From positions 19,119,701 to 19,183,700 of the forward strand of contig CM037469.1 of assembly GCA_021014325.1 (NCBI GenBank): DNA of 64,000 nt, in the 5' to 3' direction. The translations under genes were made by a program, and so were the position numbers. This stretch comes from Plazaster borealis (lineage: Eukaryota > Echinodermata > Asteroidea > Forcipulatida > Labidiasteridae). Below, piece by piece: positions 1 through 11,000 of this stretch (positions are counted from its first letter, which is position 1; every line of letters begins with the position of its first letter). The notes under the pieces were generated by a model that was not told the origin of the DNA, made no database searches, and saw nothing but the letters and a program-made list of their open reading frames with translations.

Positions 1-1571
1 CAATAAATTATCCGGGAAAATCACCAATCACGGACAGTAGACTAGAAGGACGTGACCTCTACGTAACGTAATGGTGATGCTACACCTCTCATGTCAGATT
101 TGCATGCCTTTCGTATTATCGAATTTCCCAGCTCCGCCCATTTCTAGAAACGTGACGACGAACAACTCTGATGATTTCTTGAAGTAGTATGCCGAGTTAA
201 TATAACCCGTCATGATCGCGAAATAGACGAAACACCATCTAAGCCAGTACGTTGGACTACAACTCTTGATTTGAAAATTTAAAACCACAGCCAAGACCCC
301 GCGTTTGGACTGAAGGGCGTCTGTCAGAATCGCATGGTCAAAGGTATGGCGTAACTAAATTAAGAGTGTCAAATATTTGTCAAAGAGGAATTATGGAAAC
401 TTTAAACTAAACTGTACATATAGCCTAGAGACTTTGGCAGACTTTCAATTTAAATGCTCAAGTTGTTCTTAACGTACATACCAGTATTTTGAAGTTGACT
501 GTCCTGAATTATGCTTTAAGACATACCAACACGGCCAGGATAGTACTTTGTTGGGATAATCTGTTTTTTTCGTTAGTTGACTCCAATGTTATTCAAACTA
601 ATTCTTTGTTAATCAATACAAAGTCTCTCCAAATGCAGTACAATAATAGCATACTTGAATTCCCAGTTTGCCGTATAATCAAAATTCTTGAAATGTTCAG
701 ACTGTATAATTCCTTGTACATTAGCCTGCCCCATTCCAGTTTGGACACATACCTTTAGAACACAAGTATACTTTGAGTTTACGGCAGGTATAGGTGAACG
801 TATTCTGCCTTTGATGATACAAGCACGTCATTTGGCACACAGTTAGAGTATGTCATCAGAAAGATATGTGGCTATAGGGTCATAGCAGGTTATTTCTTTG
901 AAATGGCAGCCGCTTTGACAACCTTGTTTTTGTTCATAGAACAAATCTGCAATGGCCCGGAACACTAACTCTCTGTGTTCCAAATTCCATGCTTGTATTT
1001 TCGAAGGCACGGTTCGCCAAACTTTCCCTTTTTCTGCCCCTCTGAAAGTCTGTTCAAATAAAGTTTATAATCATTTCTTTCAGGTTGCAGTACACTCCAC
1101 ATTCTAAAAACGATCAGACTGTGTTACTGTTGTATCTATGTGAAAACTTCTAACAATAGCGTACCTCATTTCCATTTGGACCAATCTTGTACGATACCTA
1201 TTACAACACGAGATCTTGCGAGCGACGTTCAAAATTTTCACACTCGGGTCTCAGTAAACGTAGGCCCCCTATAAAGTCACCATTCTTTGCCCCATAATGT
1301 TCTTAGATGTTGTGTGTGTTTGGACCGTTGCTTTGTAAAGCTAAAGCTTTCATGTATTTGTAAGCAGTTCTTTAATAGATTTCAGGGGAAGTAATTTTCA
1401 CATACACCCAATTTCAGGTCCAATCTCAAACTCTTTTCTGTAACCCCAACCCCACCTGTTGATTGTTTTTGTTTTTGCTTTTTTCTAATAGATATTAAAT
1501 TTGCATAGGGATAAAGAGTATTATTTTCGTTTTTACTTATAATATACCGATGTGTGTGTGTTTAACATCTA
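1..1571. other. Upstream stretch, nothing assignable
   Basis: AT-rich, with short reading frames only. Apart from the minus-strand candidate near the left edge I see no exon, RNA gene or repeat that I can support. Confidence 0.4.
94..294 (-). other. Possible terminal coding exon of an unknown membrane protein (minus strand)
   Basis: A 66-codon minus-strand reading frame with aromatic, hydrophobic composition (PTYWLRWCFVYFAIMTGYIN) and a polar end (FLEMGGAGKFDN). A CTTGTAG-type acceptor-like site occurs inside. Composition is less AT-biased than surrounding junk, so it may be a last exon of a neighbouring gene, but I recognise no family and no partner exon is visible. Confidence 0.15.
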
Positions 1572-1923
1572 CTTAAAGGCACTTTAAAACTCGTTTTGAA
1601 ATTGTCAAAGACCAGTGTTCTCACTTGGTGTATCCCAACATGTGCATAAAATAACAAGCCTGTGAAAATTTGGGCTCAATTGGTCATCGAAGTTGCAAGA
1701 AAATGATGAAAGAAAAAACACCGATGGAATAAAAGGCTTCTTGCAAGAAGTATTTTATTCTTTAAGTGAGAAATTACCTCTTTCTCAAAAACTACGTTAC
1801 TTCAGAGAGAGTTGTTTTTCACAATGTTTTATACTATCAACAGCTCTCTGTTGCTCGTTACCAAGTCAGTTTTTATGCTAATATATATTTTGAGTAATTA
1901 CCAAACGTGTACAGTGCCTTTAA
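1572..1923 (+). mobile_element. TTAA-flanked palindromic MITE, family A, copy 1
   Basis: Bounded by TTAAAGGCACT on the left and CAGTGCCTTTAA on the right, with internal sequence shared with copies at 5500, 9724, 56925 and 63486. An internal inverted motif CTTGCAAGAAG lies mid-element. This copy lacks part of the left half found at 9724. TTAA flanks suggest piggyBac-type mobilisation. Confidence 0.7.
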
Positions 1924-4314
1924 ACCAAATTTTGTACAGGTTATTTATTTTATGTATGGTTGTTCTAACAAAACATAAACACCGTCTGCGACTGTTTTGT
2001 CAGCACCAATAGTTCAAGCTGCTCGTTTGGATGGTTTTGGAGGACATTTTATTACTTATTAACTATTGGTAGGCCTGATCGTTGACATCAGAAACAATGT
2101 TTGTTCTATTCAGTTTTTTGAATCGGTTGTCATAGATAAAATGTGCAATTGAGGAGCGTCCCTATCAAATGGGAATTTAATGATTAATTTGAAAAGTACT
2201 AATCATTATTTGCATTAAGTTGAGCTTATTGTGTCAAGCAGCAGTGCGCGGTGTGGGGAGAGACTCACTTATAATGTTTAAAAGATCAAGCAGCTCGCTG
2301 GGATGGTTTTGGAGGACATTTATTAGCTAACAACTATTGGTAGGCGTAATGTTTGACATCAAAACAATGTTTGTTCGATTTAGTTTTTGTATCGGTTGTC
2401 ATAGATAAAATATGCAATTGAGGAGCGTCCCTATCACATGGGAATTAAATGATTAATCTGAAAAGTACTAATCATTAATTGCATTTAATTGAGCTTATTG
2501 TCTCAAGCAGCTTGCGGGGAGATTCTAACCCCCCCTGTACAGCGGCATTCGAAGCAGTGGACAGAATCTTATATAGAAACATTTTCCCCTGCAAGGATTT
2601 TTCTTTTCCCCTTTTGTCCACCGCTAAAAACTTAATCTGAAACCAAAATTTGTTCCTTATTGTTTCAAAGACACTTTCAAAGTTTGAAGCACTTTCTGGT
2701 ACTACTAAATGTGTTTGTTTCAGTTTTGAAGTACAAAGACCTACGTTTCCGTTTAGGTATCATACGCCCATCTTGTCGCATTGAGTAGCGTGAGGAATGC
2801 TGCATGTTTATTAAAAATTGATAATGACAACGTTATGACAACGTAAATATCACATGTGCAAATTAGTATTTTGGGCTTGGAAGTTGTAAAATACCTAAGT
2901 AATATTTCAAGAAAATTACAAAATTTATAAACTAGGTGTACTGATTTCTTCTTGTACCGGTATTTGTCTAAACTATCAGTGGATTTATGAATTAATTAAA
3001 GGAACATTACAGAACTGGTTTTTGCTAACAAAACAGTTAAGCAATTTATATAATCCACCATATACATAAGCTGACAAACCTGTAGAAGTTTGAGATCGAT
3101 CGGCTATCTGGGTCACGAGAAAATAGTGAAAAACCGATTACACATTTGCATGTGTTATACAATGCATGAATAAAACGCTCATGAGCGATAAACTCCAATC
3201 GGAAATTATAGTTTTATTTATTTCTCATCAAATATGGCATTTCAGACAGAAATATTTCTAGGGATGTTTTTCTACTATCATCATCATTAGACCGTGTAAG
3301 TTTTATGTAAATCTGTGATCTTAAAGAAAATTTTAATTACCAGTTCTGTAACGTTCCTTTAATTGCAGTAACTAAACATGTAATTTTACTTTCAAAAATA
3401 TTATTAACATGGAAAACTGGAAAAACTAATATACACCCATGACTGCCAAATTCAAGAAATCGGTTTGTATAATAGTACATGCTGTACAATATATAATATA
3501 CATGTGCAGTGAAGTCAGGTAAACGCAACGTGTAGTAGGGGCCTATATACTGGTAAGTTTGTATTTTTGAACGTAATTTATTTTGTCAGCTCTACCAATC
3601 CTTTATAATACCTTAAACTTCTGCAGCTTGAAGTATTAGAGTCTGGCCTTTCCTGAAGTCCACCAAAACCGCACTAATCAAATTATTGCAGTAAAGATGC
3701 CGCTATAACGAAATAACAAATTTTGCTGTCCCCAAACAATTAGGCCAGAGTTTTGAAAACCAAACATATACCGAACATTGCTGATCTAGTTAGGAGACTG
3801 TGTCAACATTTACCTGGTTTCACGTACACAGCAATTAACAGTCGAATTCTTCCCTCTGCATCCCGCAATGTTAATCTTTGTAGTGTAGTTTTCACAGCTT
3901 GTCTTATAAGGTACTAAATTCGTTGATATATCTCAGAACACTTCCTTATGTTGTTCCACTGTAGTAATTAAAGCGTGATAATAGTTGATATACATAGTGT
4001 CCTTGTAAATCAATTTATTGTAACGGCAGATGTGGTTCCGCGATTCAAGGAAGTGAAACTTTATACCTTGGATGAAAATGAAAGGGAAATGACCGGTTGT
4101 CAGAGATGTTACACAGCTCTGCGCGCTCTTTCCTGTTTCTCCACACTACTGATATTGTTAATGTGTATCATAGTGTCGTACCCACCCCGTGTGTCTTTGG
4201 CAGGCTTTTGAATCGCTCGTCAAGAATTGGTATGTACGCTTTATTCTGGTTGTATTTTAGTCTGATTCTGTTAAACTCTGTTTGTAAAAAGACCCGTCAC
4301 TTTTTCAATCCCAT
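1924..4314. repeat. Intergenic DNA with a local duplication
   Basis: Two roughly 200-bp copies (about 2012-2231 and 2285-2499) share GGATGGTTTTGGAGGACATT, then ATCGGTTGTCATAGATAAAA and GAGGAGCGTCCCTATCA. The rest holds no supported gene; a short related repeat of the hooked type (CAGTTCTGTAACGTTCCTTT, inverse of AGGAACATTACAGAACTGG at 3000) hints at an old palindrome spanning 3000-3360. Confidence 0.5.
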
Positions 4315-4530
4315 ACACTGCAAAAACCGGGCTGTTAAAATTGACACCATTGGTGGTGCCACATATCGATACCGAGTAAAAAAGAGTCAAAAGTTACAGC
4401 AAAGGATGTTAAAATAACACCGATTCCTGCCAGCACAATTACATCGGTTTTGTTTTAACACCTATGGTGTTAACTCTCTCTGGGGTATTTATAATATGTG
4501 ACAACATCCATGGTGTCATGACCGGGTGTA
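4315..4530. mobile_element. Short MITE with ACACTGCAAAAA terminus, interrupted
   Basis: Starts ACACTGCAAAAACC and carries repeated GGTGTTAA/TTAACACC and TTGACACCAT motifs. A complete relative lies at 55899-56079 and ends in TTTTTGCAGTG. Here the right terminus is missing and a SINE begins at about 4533, so the SINE probably inserted into or beside it. Confidence 0.55.
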
Positions 4531-4532
4531 GG

Positions 4533-4876
4533 GTGTAGTGGCCGAGCGGTTAAGAGCATCAAATTCAAGTTCTGGTGGTTAGTCATCAGGATGTAGGTTC
4601 GAATCCCGGTCATGGCACTCGTGTCCTTAAGTCACTTAACTATAAGTTCTTCTCTTCACCAAGGGGTGTAAATGGGTACCTGCGAGGGTAGAGGTTGATA
4701 TTGTGTTTGAAAAAGACTTCGGAGCACCACGGTTGCCCAGGGCTGTACACTCCCCAGGGAGCTGAGAAAGGTTAAAGGAATGTTATTGGCCCAATGACCA
4801 GGGCACTAATGTAAAGCGCATTGAGACGTTTATTGTAAAATGCGCTATATAAGAACTTGTTATTATTATTATTTTA
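4533..4876 (+). mobile_element. tRNA-derived SINE, family I (full length)
   Basis: The head has an A box (TGGCCGAGCGGTTAAGAGCA) and a B box (GGTTCGAATCCCGG), both characteristic of Leu/Ser-type tRNA. A body of about 220 bp follows, then TGCGCTATATAAGAACTTG and a TTATTATTATT tail. Related copies are at 11821, 15792 and 61123 (minus). Confidence 0.75.
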
Positions 4877-5243
4877 ATATCTGCCTGACCAATCACTTTC
4901 ATCCAAATAAAGTTGGGAACGATAGATACACTATGCCGGTCTGTGATTACGGCAATCCACAGGGCTATGAGCGCAACCACACAGGGCACAGATCTGTGCA
5001 TTTGCATTAAAATGGTTTTGCAGCTCGTTCAAAAAATGTGCCAACATTGTTTCTCAGCAATTCCACCTTTTAAAAAGGTAGCAGTTCCACCTTATAAAAA
5101 GAGACCAGCTCCGCAAGCAGATATTTGAGACCTTTTATTTTAACCCGCCTTTTCCCCTTGGTTAAGGGTCAGTTTGGTTTGGATTTTTGCAAGGTATTTT
5201 GCATTTTTTTCTTCATCTATTAGTGTGTAGAACTTTAGCATAT

Positions 5244-5400
5244 GACGTCATTTGAGTAGGGCGACTTAATTGTCTTGACAAAAGGACGCTTTTCATTGGC
5301 CAACGGTGCGCCGTGCGTACAAATAATGTTTACATCTAAGATGGCGACTTGATGAAGTCAATGCATGAATTATGTTGCCAGTAATTGTGTAACATACCAG
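5244..5400. repeat. Dispersed repeat starting GACGTCATTTGAGTAGGGCG
   Basis: The first about 20 bp recur at 34014 and 62345, followed by related sequence including a TGATGACATCA/TGATGAAGTCA box and ATGGCG motifs. No coding potential. Confidence 0.5.
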
Positions 5401-5499
5401 TGCAAATCTATGGTAAACACATTAATTTGCTTTTTTTCACACTTTTTAATTTTTAATTTGTTTTTTGTTACTGCTTCGTAAGCAAACATTTTTTATTTC

Positions 5500-5781
5500 T
5501 TAAAGGCACTGTACACGTTTGGTAACTATATACTCAAAATATATATTAGCATACAAACTGACTTGGTAACGAGTTTTTGAGAAAGAGGTAATTTCTCACT
5601 AAAATAATAAAAACTTCTTGCAAGAAGTTTTTATTCCTATCTGAAAGCACACAAATTTGTACAACAAGGGTGTTTTTTCTTTCATCATTTTCTTGCAACT
5701 TCAATGACCAATTGAGCCCAAATTTTCACCAAGTGAGAACACTGGTCTTTGACAATTACCAAACGTGTACGATGCCTTTAA
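5500..5781 (-). mobile_element. TTAA-flanked palindromic MITE, family A, copy 2 (inverted)
   Basis: Runs from TTAAAGGCACTGTACACG to GATGCCTTTAA; the internal sequence is the reverse complement of copies at 1572 and 9724, including AACTTCTTGCAAGAAGTT at the centre. Confidence 0.75.
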
Positions 5782-6383
5782 GTCATGCGATAAAATATAC
5801 CCTAGAAATTGTCTTTCTTATGGAGCGGTTTTACAGTCCTTGACATAGCGCTTACCGCAGGCAAAGCAAAAGTAAATAAATACAAAGTCAACTTGCCGCC
5901 CGGTTCTTGCGAACACACGTCACTGACATTTGATTCTGCTTCTTCGTTTATCAGGAACTGCTTTGCTACACACACTTTTTCTGCTGCAGAAAGCACACTA
6001 ATAATTATGCGTATCGGTAAACAACTTAATGAAATTGGATCCTGACCACTCGTTTACTTGTTACCGTACGTTCGGTGCAGTCCAGTGGAATTACTAAATA
6101 TTATTGTGATATGCGAGCGGTTGCTGGTTCTAATTCGGTTTACTTGTTGCCTGAACGCATTTAACATTACAAATGGGTAAACCTTCATAAATATAAACAG
6201 TTTTCAGCATGCCGAAATTTGTAAAAGGAACACACAATAAGCAAGATACAGCCCAATGGTATATAAAAACAATCTACAATTTCATTTTAATATCCCTTGT
6301 GGACTTGGTTAACTCTTTCCATTTGATGATGTCACTCATTTCATTTTTATATTTTTCCTACATATTTTTGTCAATTATGATAT

Positions 6384-6470
6384 TCCTTGTTGTTGTTGTT
6401 GTTGTTGTTGTTGCTGCTGCTGCTGTTGTTGTTGTTGTTGTTGTTTTTTTTTTTGGGGGGGGGGTGGGGG
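6384..6470. repeat. (GTT)n/(GCT)n microsatellite with poly-T and poly-G tail
   Basis: About 15 GTT triplets interrupted by GCT triplets, then a T run and a G run. A simple repeat; the poly-Val/Ala reading of it is not a protein. Confidence 0.8.
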
Positions 6471-7063
6471 TTCAATTTTAATTTGTTATTAACTTAGAAT
6501 CTTTGAACAGAAAAATTGTGAGCAAGTGTTGTTTATGGAAAGGCAAACGTTAGTTTAAAAATGCGTCTCAATTTATGGAGTAATTGCCTACCTAAGACGT
6601 TTTATGGTGAGGAATCCTGGCGATCTGGATTGAACATTACACTATTCAAAACCAACTGACATTGGTAGCAATTATAATAACTTAGAACTAAAAGATCTGT
6701 CAGTATAAAATGACAATGAGGGCATACAAAAGCTCGTAAACCCAGAACTACAGTTGTACAGGTGGTCTTATTACAACTGAACCCTTAATAACTAATCTAG
6801 AAGTTTCTTCATGTTTTTTTTACAAACAGTCTTAAATAGAAAGTGTTTTTGGGTGTAACATGCGTCACAGAAAAACCGAAAGGAAAAGGAAAATACAAAG
6901 AAATGCTCAGTTTCGTTTAGGCTTAATGAAAGTACATATAACTTTACACTACATTCCATGTTGTTTTGTTTTATATGTAAATGCAGTTTCAAAAATTGTC
7001 AAGCAACCCATAGAAAGTAAAATAACCAAATACCAAACAGATTTTGTATCGGATTTCAAGATA

Positions 7064-7465
7064 ACCTTGTATATCAATATCCCTTTTCATAGTAATTACA
7101 ATAACAAGTGAAAGTTGTAACTGACACCAGAGAGCTCAGAATCAGATTATGACTTCTATAACTTGTCATACATTTCTGCTTGATGTCTATTTACGGAAAT
7201 GAATATGTCCATAGACAAATGGCAAAGTGAGTACTGGGCAATATATACACGTTACAATTAATTTACCTTGTATATCAATATCCCTTTTCATAGTAATTAC
7301 AATAACAAGTGAAAGTTGTAACTGACACCAGAGAGCTCAGAATCAGATTATGACTTCTATAACTTGTCATACATTACTGCTTGATGTATATTTACGGAAA
7401 TGAATATGTCCATAGACAAATGGCAAAGTGAGTACTGGGCGATATATACACGTTACAATTAATTT
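7064..7465. repeat. 201-bp direct tandem duplication
   Basis: Two adjacent copies with period 201 (7064-7264 and 7265-7465) share nearly every base from ACCTTGTATATCAATATC to CGTTACAATTAATTT. Few differences, so a young duplication. It lies some 270 bp upstream of exon 1 of the giant gene, possibly in its first intron or promoter. Confidence 0.85.
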
Positions 7466-7734
7466 ACCAAAGACTATATCAAAATGTAAAATGGGACACT
7501 ATGGTAGGCCTATATGGTGTGTAGGTTTCTTCTGTTAAAACAAATATGTACATTGTAATTATTTCTATTAAACAATTTGCTGTTCAACTTGCTCTTCCCA
7601 AACTTAGAATTTTGGAAAAGGAAAGTTTAAGCATTATGCTCCATGAGTTGTAATTCCCCTGAAGGACCACAGACGCAATCTTCCTTTGTGTTTCACGTGT
7701 CGCATCCCTGTGTTGTTGTTTCTCTCTTTTGCAG

Positions 7735-8002
7735 ATCGTAAACAACATTTATTCAACCCATCATTTACATCAGGCCAAGTGCTGGCCGAGTAGCCAGCAG
7801 TATGACTTCGCCGTCATACGGCAAGCTGCCCAATGGCCACTTGATGAAGATCTGGCTGGTCTTCATCTTGGGCGTTGGAACATTCACCATGGAACCGGTG
7901 CTAACCAGTTTCATCCGGTTCAAGGCGGACACAGAATACATCTACAATTTCCACTCATCAACAGATCTGAGGAATGTTGAAACACTCCTTGTCAAATCAA
8001 AG
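7735..8002 (+). CDS. Exon 1 (visible): 5' UTR end, signal peptide and first LLTP beta-strand
   Basis: The exon follows a pyrimidine-rich tract ending in GCAG and stops at an AAG|GTAATG donor, phase 0. An in-frame TAA at 7739 lies upstream of the ATG at 7802, so translation starts at 7802 or later. A second Met at 7844 begins MKIWLVFILGVG, a typical hydrophobic signal core; initiation there would give a shorter, cleaner signal peptide. The 7802 ATG has A at -3. After the signal comes a tract with DTEYIYNF, matching the opening strand of vitellogenin N domains (consensus like Y.Y.Y or EYVYNY). Because the exon starts at a splice acceptor, an untranslated first exon and the promoter must lie further upstream; I could not locate them. 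Confidence 0.75.
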
Positions 8003-11000
8003 GTAATGATTTTTCAAATTTAAAAACGACTCATTCCAGGCTTAACACACAGCACTAAACAGCAATTTCTGACAACTATGTATGTAAAGGGGATTTCTAG
8101 TTTTATAGTGACTCTTTTATTGAATGAATTTCAGGAAGTACCGTAACATCCGTTATGTCTGTGAACTACAAGTAGCCCCTTTACGTAGGCCCTACGTTTA
8201 GGCCAAGTTAAACCCTCGCACAACAAAATGCCCCAGTCAAGTAATTTCAGCCTGGGGCTCAATTGGCGTTCAGACCCAGGATCAAAACAAGTTTATTTAA
8301 CCATAATAAATGTTGTCCCACATCTGCTCCCCACCCTTCTCTTAACTTTTTTTGTAAGGACTCTAATTCGGTTGTTGCAAATTGACTTGGCTGATGTTCT
8401 TTTCACAAAATTTAGAGCAAAGGCAAAAACTCTGTTACTATTCATTGACAATTTGTGCTCTACATCTTAACGTTTTGATTTAATATTTTACGAATTCCAC
8501 TTTATATACTCTTCTTGAAGATTGGAATTCTGGTGGTAAAAAGTCCTGATATTGAAGTCGGATTTCAACAAATCTACCTACGGGTTCATTTAGAACTGCA
8601 ATCTGTTCAACATTTATGCTCTACATCTTAACGTTTTCATTTAATATTTTACGAATTCCACTTTGTACTCTTCTTGAAGATTGGGTTTCTGGTGGTAAAA
8701 AGTCCTGATATTGAAGTCGGATTTCAACAAATCTACCTACGGGTTCATTCAGCGGCCATCACTGGCAGTAACAATCAAGGTAAACGAGTCACTGTCGACA
8801 TCCTCTCTTTGGGGCATCAATAACTTGTCGACATGACTTGTCAACAAATCACGTTTGACAAACACTTATTAAATAGGTTTTGGCGCTTTGTATGGATAAA
8901 ATGAACGATTTCCGTGAACCTTGGATTTGGCAAGAATACGCGTATGGTTTATTCAGCCATTTAGACGACTAATTTCAAACGTGTCATGTCAATGAACTTC
9001 ATTGGCATTCCTTCTTGCATGGTTACACAGCCAAAACGACATTTAATTTGTTGTTGTGTATCCATAGTAACTGTAAACACAACGGCCGATTGTGAACAGA
9101 GTTCAAGCCTATGACCCTATCTCACCACAAAATGCTGCGCTCTCTTGGTGGTCTCTGACTGTACAGATTAAAGAAGTATGAGTGAAATCATACATGTATA
9201 GCCGTGTGCAAGCAAATCAGTACACGAGACCAAGTGTGACCGGAATGCACTCAAAAATTTCAAAAAGCTTAGGTTTTGTCATTTAGCTTCTCCCCGTGTC
9301 AAGTGAGAATCAGGTATCGAAAGGCAAGATACAAAAAACGTTTGAGGCGTCATGTGCAGTTCTTTAATTTCGTATTGGTATATAATCCACACCCTAAAGT
9401 GCCATGTAAAATTAGCCGCTGGTGTTAACAACTTATCTTACGCCAATGCCATCAACCACCTTTCACAAAACTATATCTCTTTAGTATCGATTTTGCTAAA
9501 TGTTTTTATTACATTTACGCTCTTCATTTCCTTGATAAGTTGTTTAATTCTCCCCTCTCTTTACACTATGGGCTAGCCCCCTCTCCTTTCACTGTCGGCT
9601 ACAGGGATATTTTCACCCGGGGTTGGCTCTGAATGTATGGCCGTATCCGAATTGGCGGCTACAGCTACGTAGTCTACGGCTTGGACTGTTTCTATAGGGG
9701 TGCTGCTAAGGACGTACTACACTTTAAAAGCACTGAACACGTTTGGTAATTGTCAAAGACCAGTGTTCTCACTTGGCGTATCCCAACATATGCATAAGAT
9801 AACAAGCCTGTGAAAATTTGGGCTCGATTGGTCATCGAAGTTGCAAGAAAATTATGAAAGAAAAAACACCCTTGTTGTACAAATTTATGTGCTTTCAGAC
9901 TGGAATAAAAGGCTTCTTGCAAGAAGTCTTTTATTATTTAAGTGAGAAATTACCTCTTTCTCAAAAACTACGTTACTTCAGAGGGAGTCGTTTCTCACAA
10001 TGTTTTATACTATCAACAGCTCTCTGTTGCTCGTTACCAAGTCAGTTTTTATGCTAATATATATATTTTGAGTAATTACCAAACGTGTACAGTGCCTTTA
10101 ACGCATGTTGACGTGGAAATCAATAGCTGTATAGCCGCCAGCTCGGACACGGCAATAAGACTCGAGATAAAATATGCAAGATGTTACTCAACGTAAGACT
10201 CTCAAAATGCAGTTCACCGGTTCACCCATTTTCCTTCAGACAGACCTGAGCTAAAAGTGCAAACGGTAATGTTTACATGTTACCCATAGCAACGGTCAGC
10301 AAACAAATTTCCTTCCAATTCCCCGCCTTTTAACAATAACAGTGTCCTTATTCACATTATTTACCTGATTGTACGAGGGCTGAGACCCAATTCATTGTGA
10401 GTGTGTGGTGGGTTTTTTTCTATTCAGGGCATCGTTGTGCGGTTGGACCACTGTCAATTATGTTTAGACACACTCTTGAGCTTTGAATGAAACAGGCACC
10501 TGTGGGGGTAAAGAAAAAAATCAACCCAACAAATGAATAAATGCAAAGATGTAGGAATCAGTTGCCCTCCGGTTGTGTAGTCGAGTTCACCAATAACGTC
10601 TACATACCAAATCCTAACTTCTCCAGGGCATCAATCTTTTCTCAGGAACTTCATTTTTAAATTTCATTATCCTTAACACGAAAACCCATCGAATACCATT
10701 GTCATTCCTGAAGGTTAAGAAGGGTGCAGAACTTTCAAAATAGTGAAATATCTTAATATTCTTTTAAGTTTCTCTGTGTAACCGTAAAACAAGTCTAGTT
10801 TTGCTTTACACGATATTTTATTATCGTCATTGGGTTTACGGGAATTAGCCTAAACTTTGAGGGTAAAAATGGCCGCAGTGGATGAGTTGAAGTTATTTGA
10901 AGATGCCATAAAATGGTACAGCTCTGTTTAGTGTGTAAATGTTGCTGATAACTTCAGTATTCAAAAGAGATAGAAATGATCTGGAATGAACCATGAAGCT

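Noticed and set aside
4533..4620. Functional tRNA-Leu or tRNA-Ser gene
   Set aside because: The A and B boxes are good, but the cloverleaf is imperfect and it continues into a SINE body with an ATT tail; the same holds for 11821, 15792 and 61123.
6209..6481. 90-residue plus-strand frame with poly-Val/Ala
   Set aside because: Produced by a GTT/GCT microsatellite followed by T and G runs.
10103..10196. Frame VDVEINSCIAASSDTAIRLE as a candidate missing LLTP exon
   Set aside because: It directly abuts the right end of a MITE, with no acceptor AG before it; composition alone is not enough.
10627..10735. Open frame GINLFSGTSFLNFI after CTCCAG as the missing exon
   Set aside because: Phase could fit, but the donor is weak and the translation lacks the expected strand and cysteine pattern.
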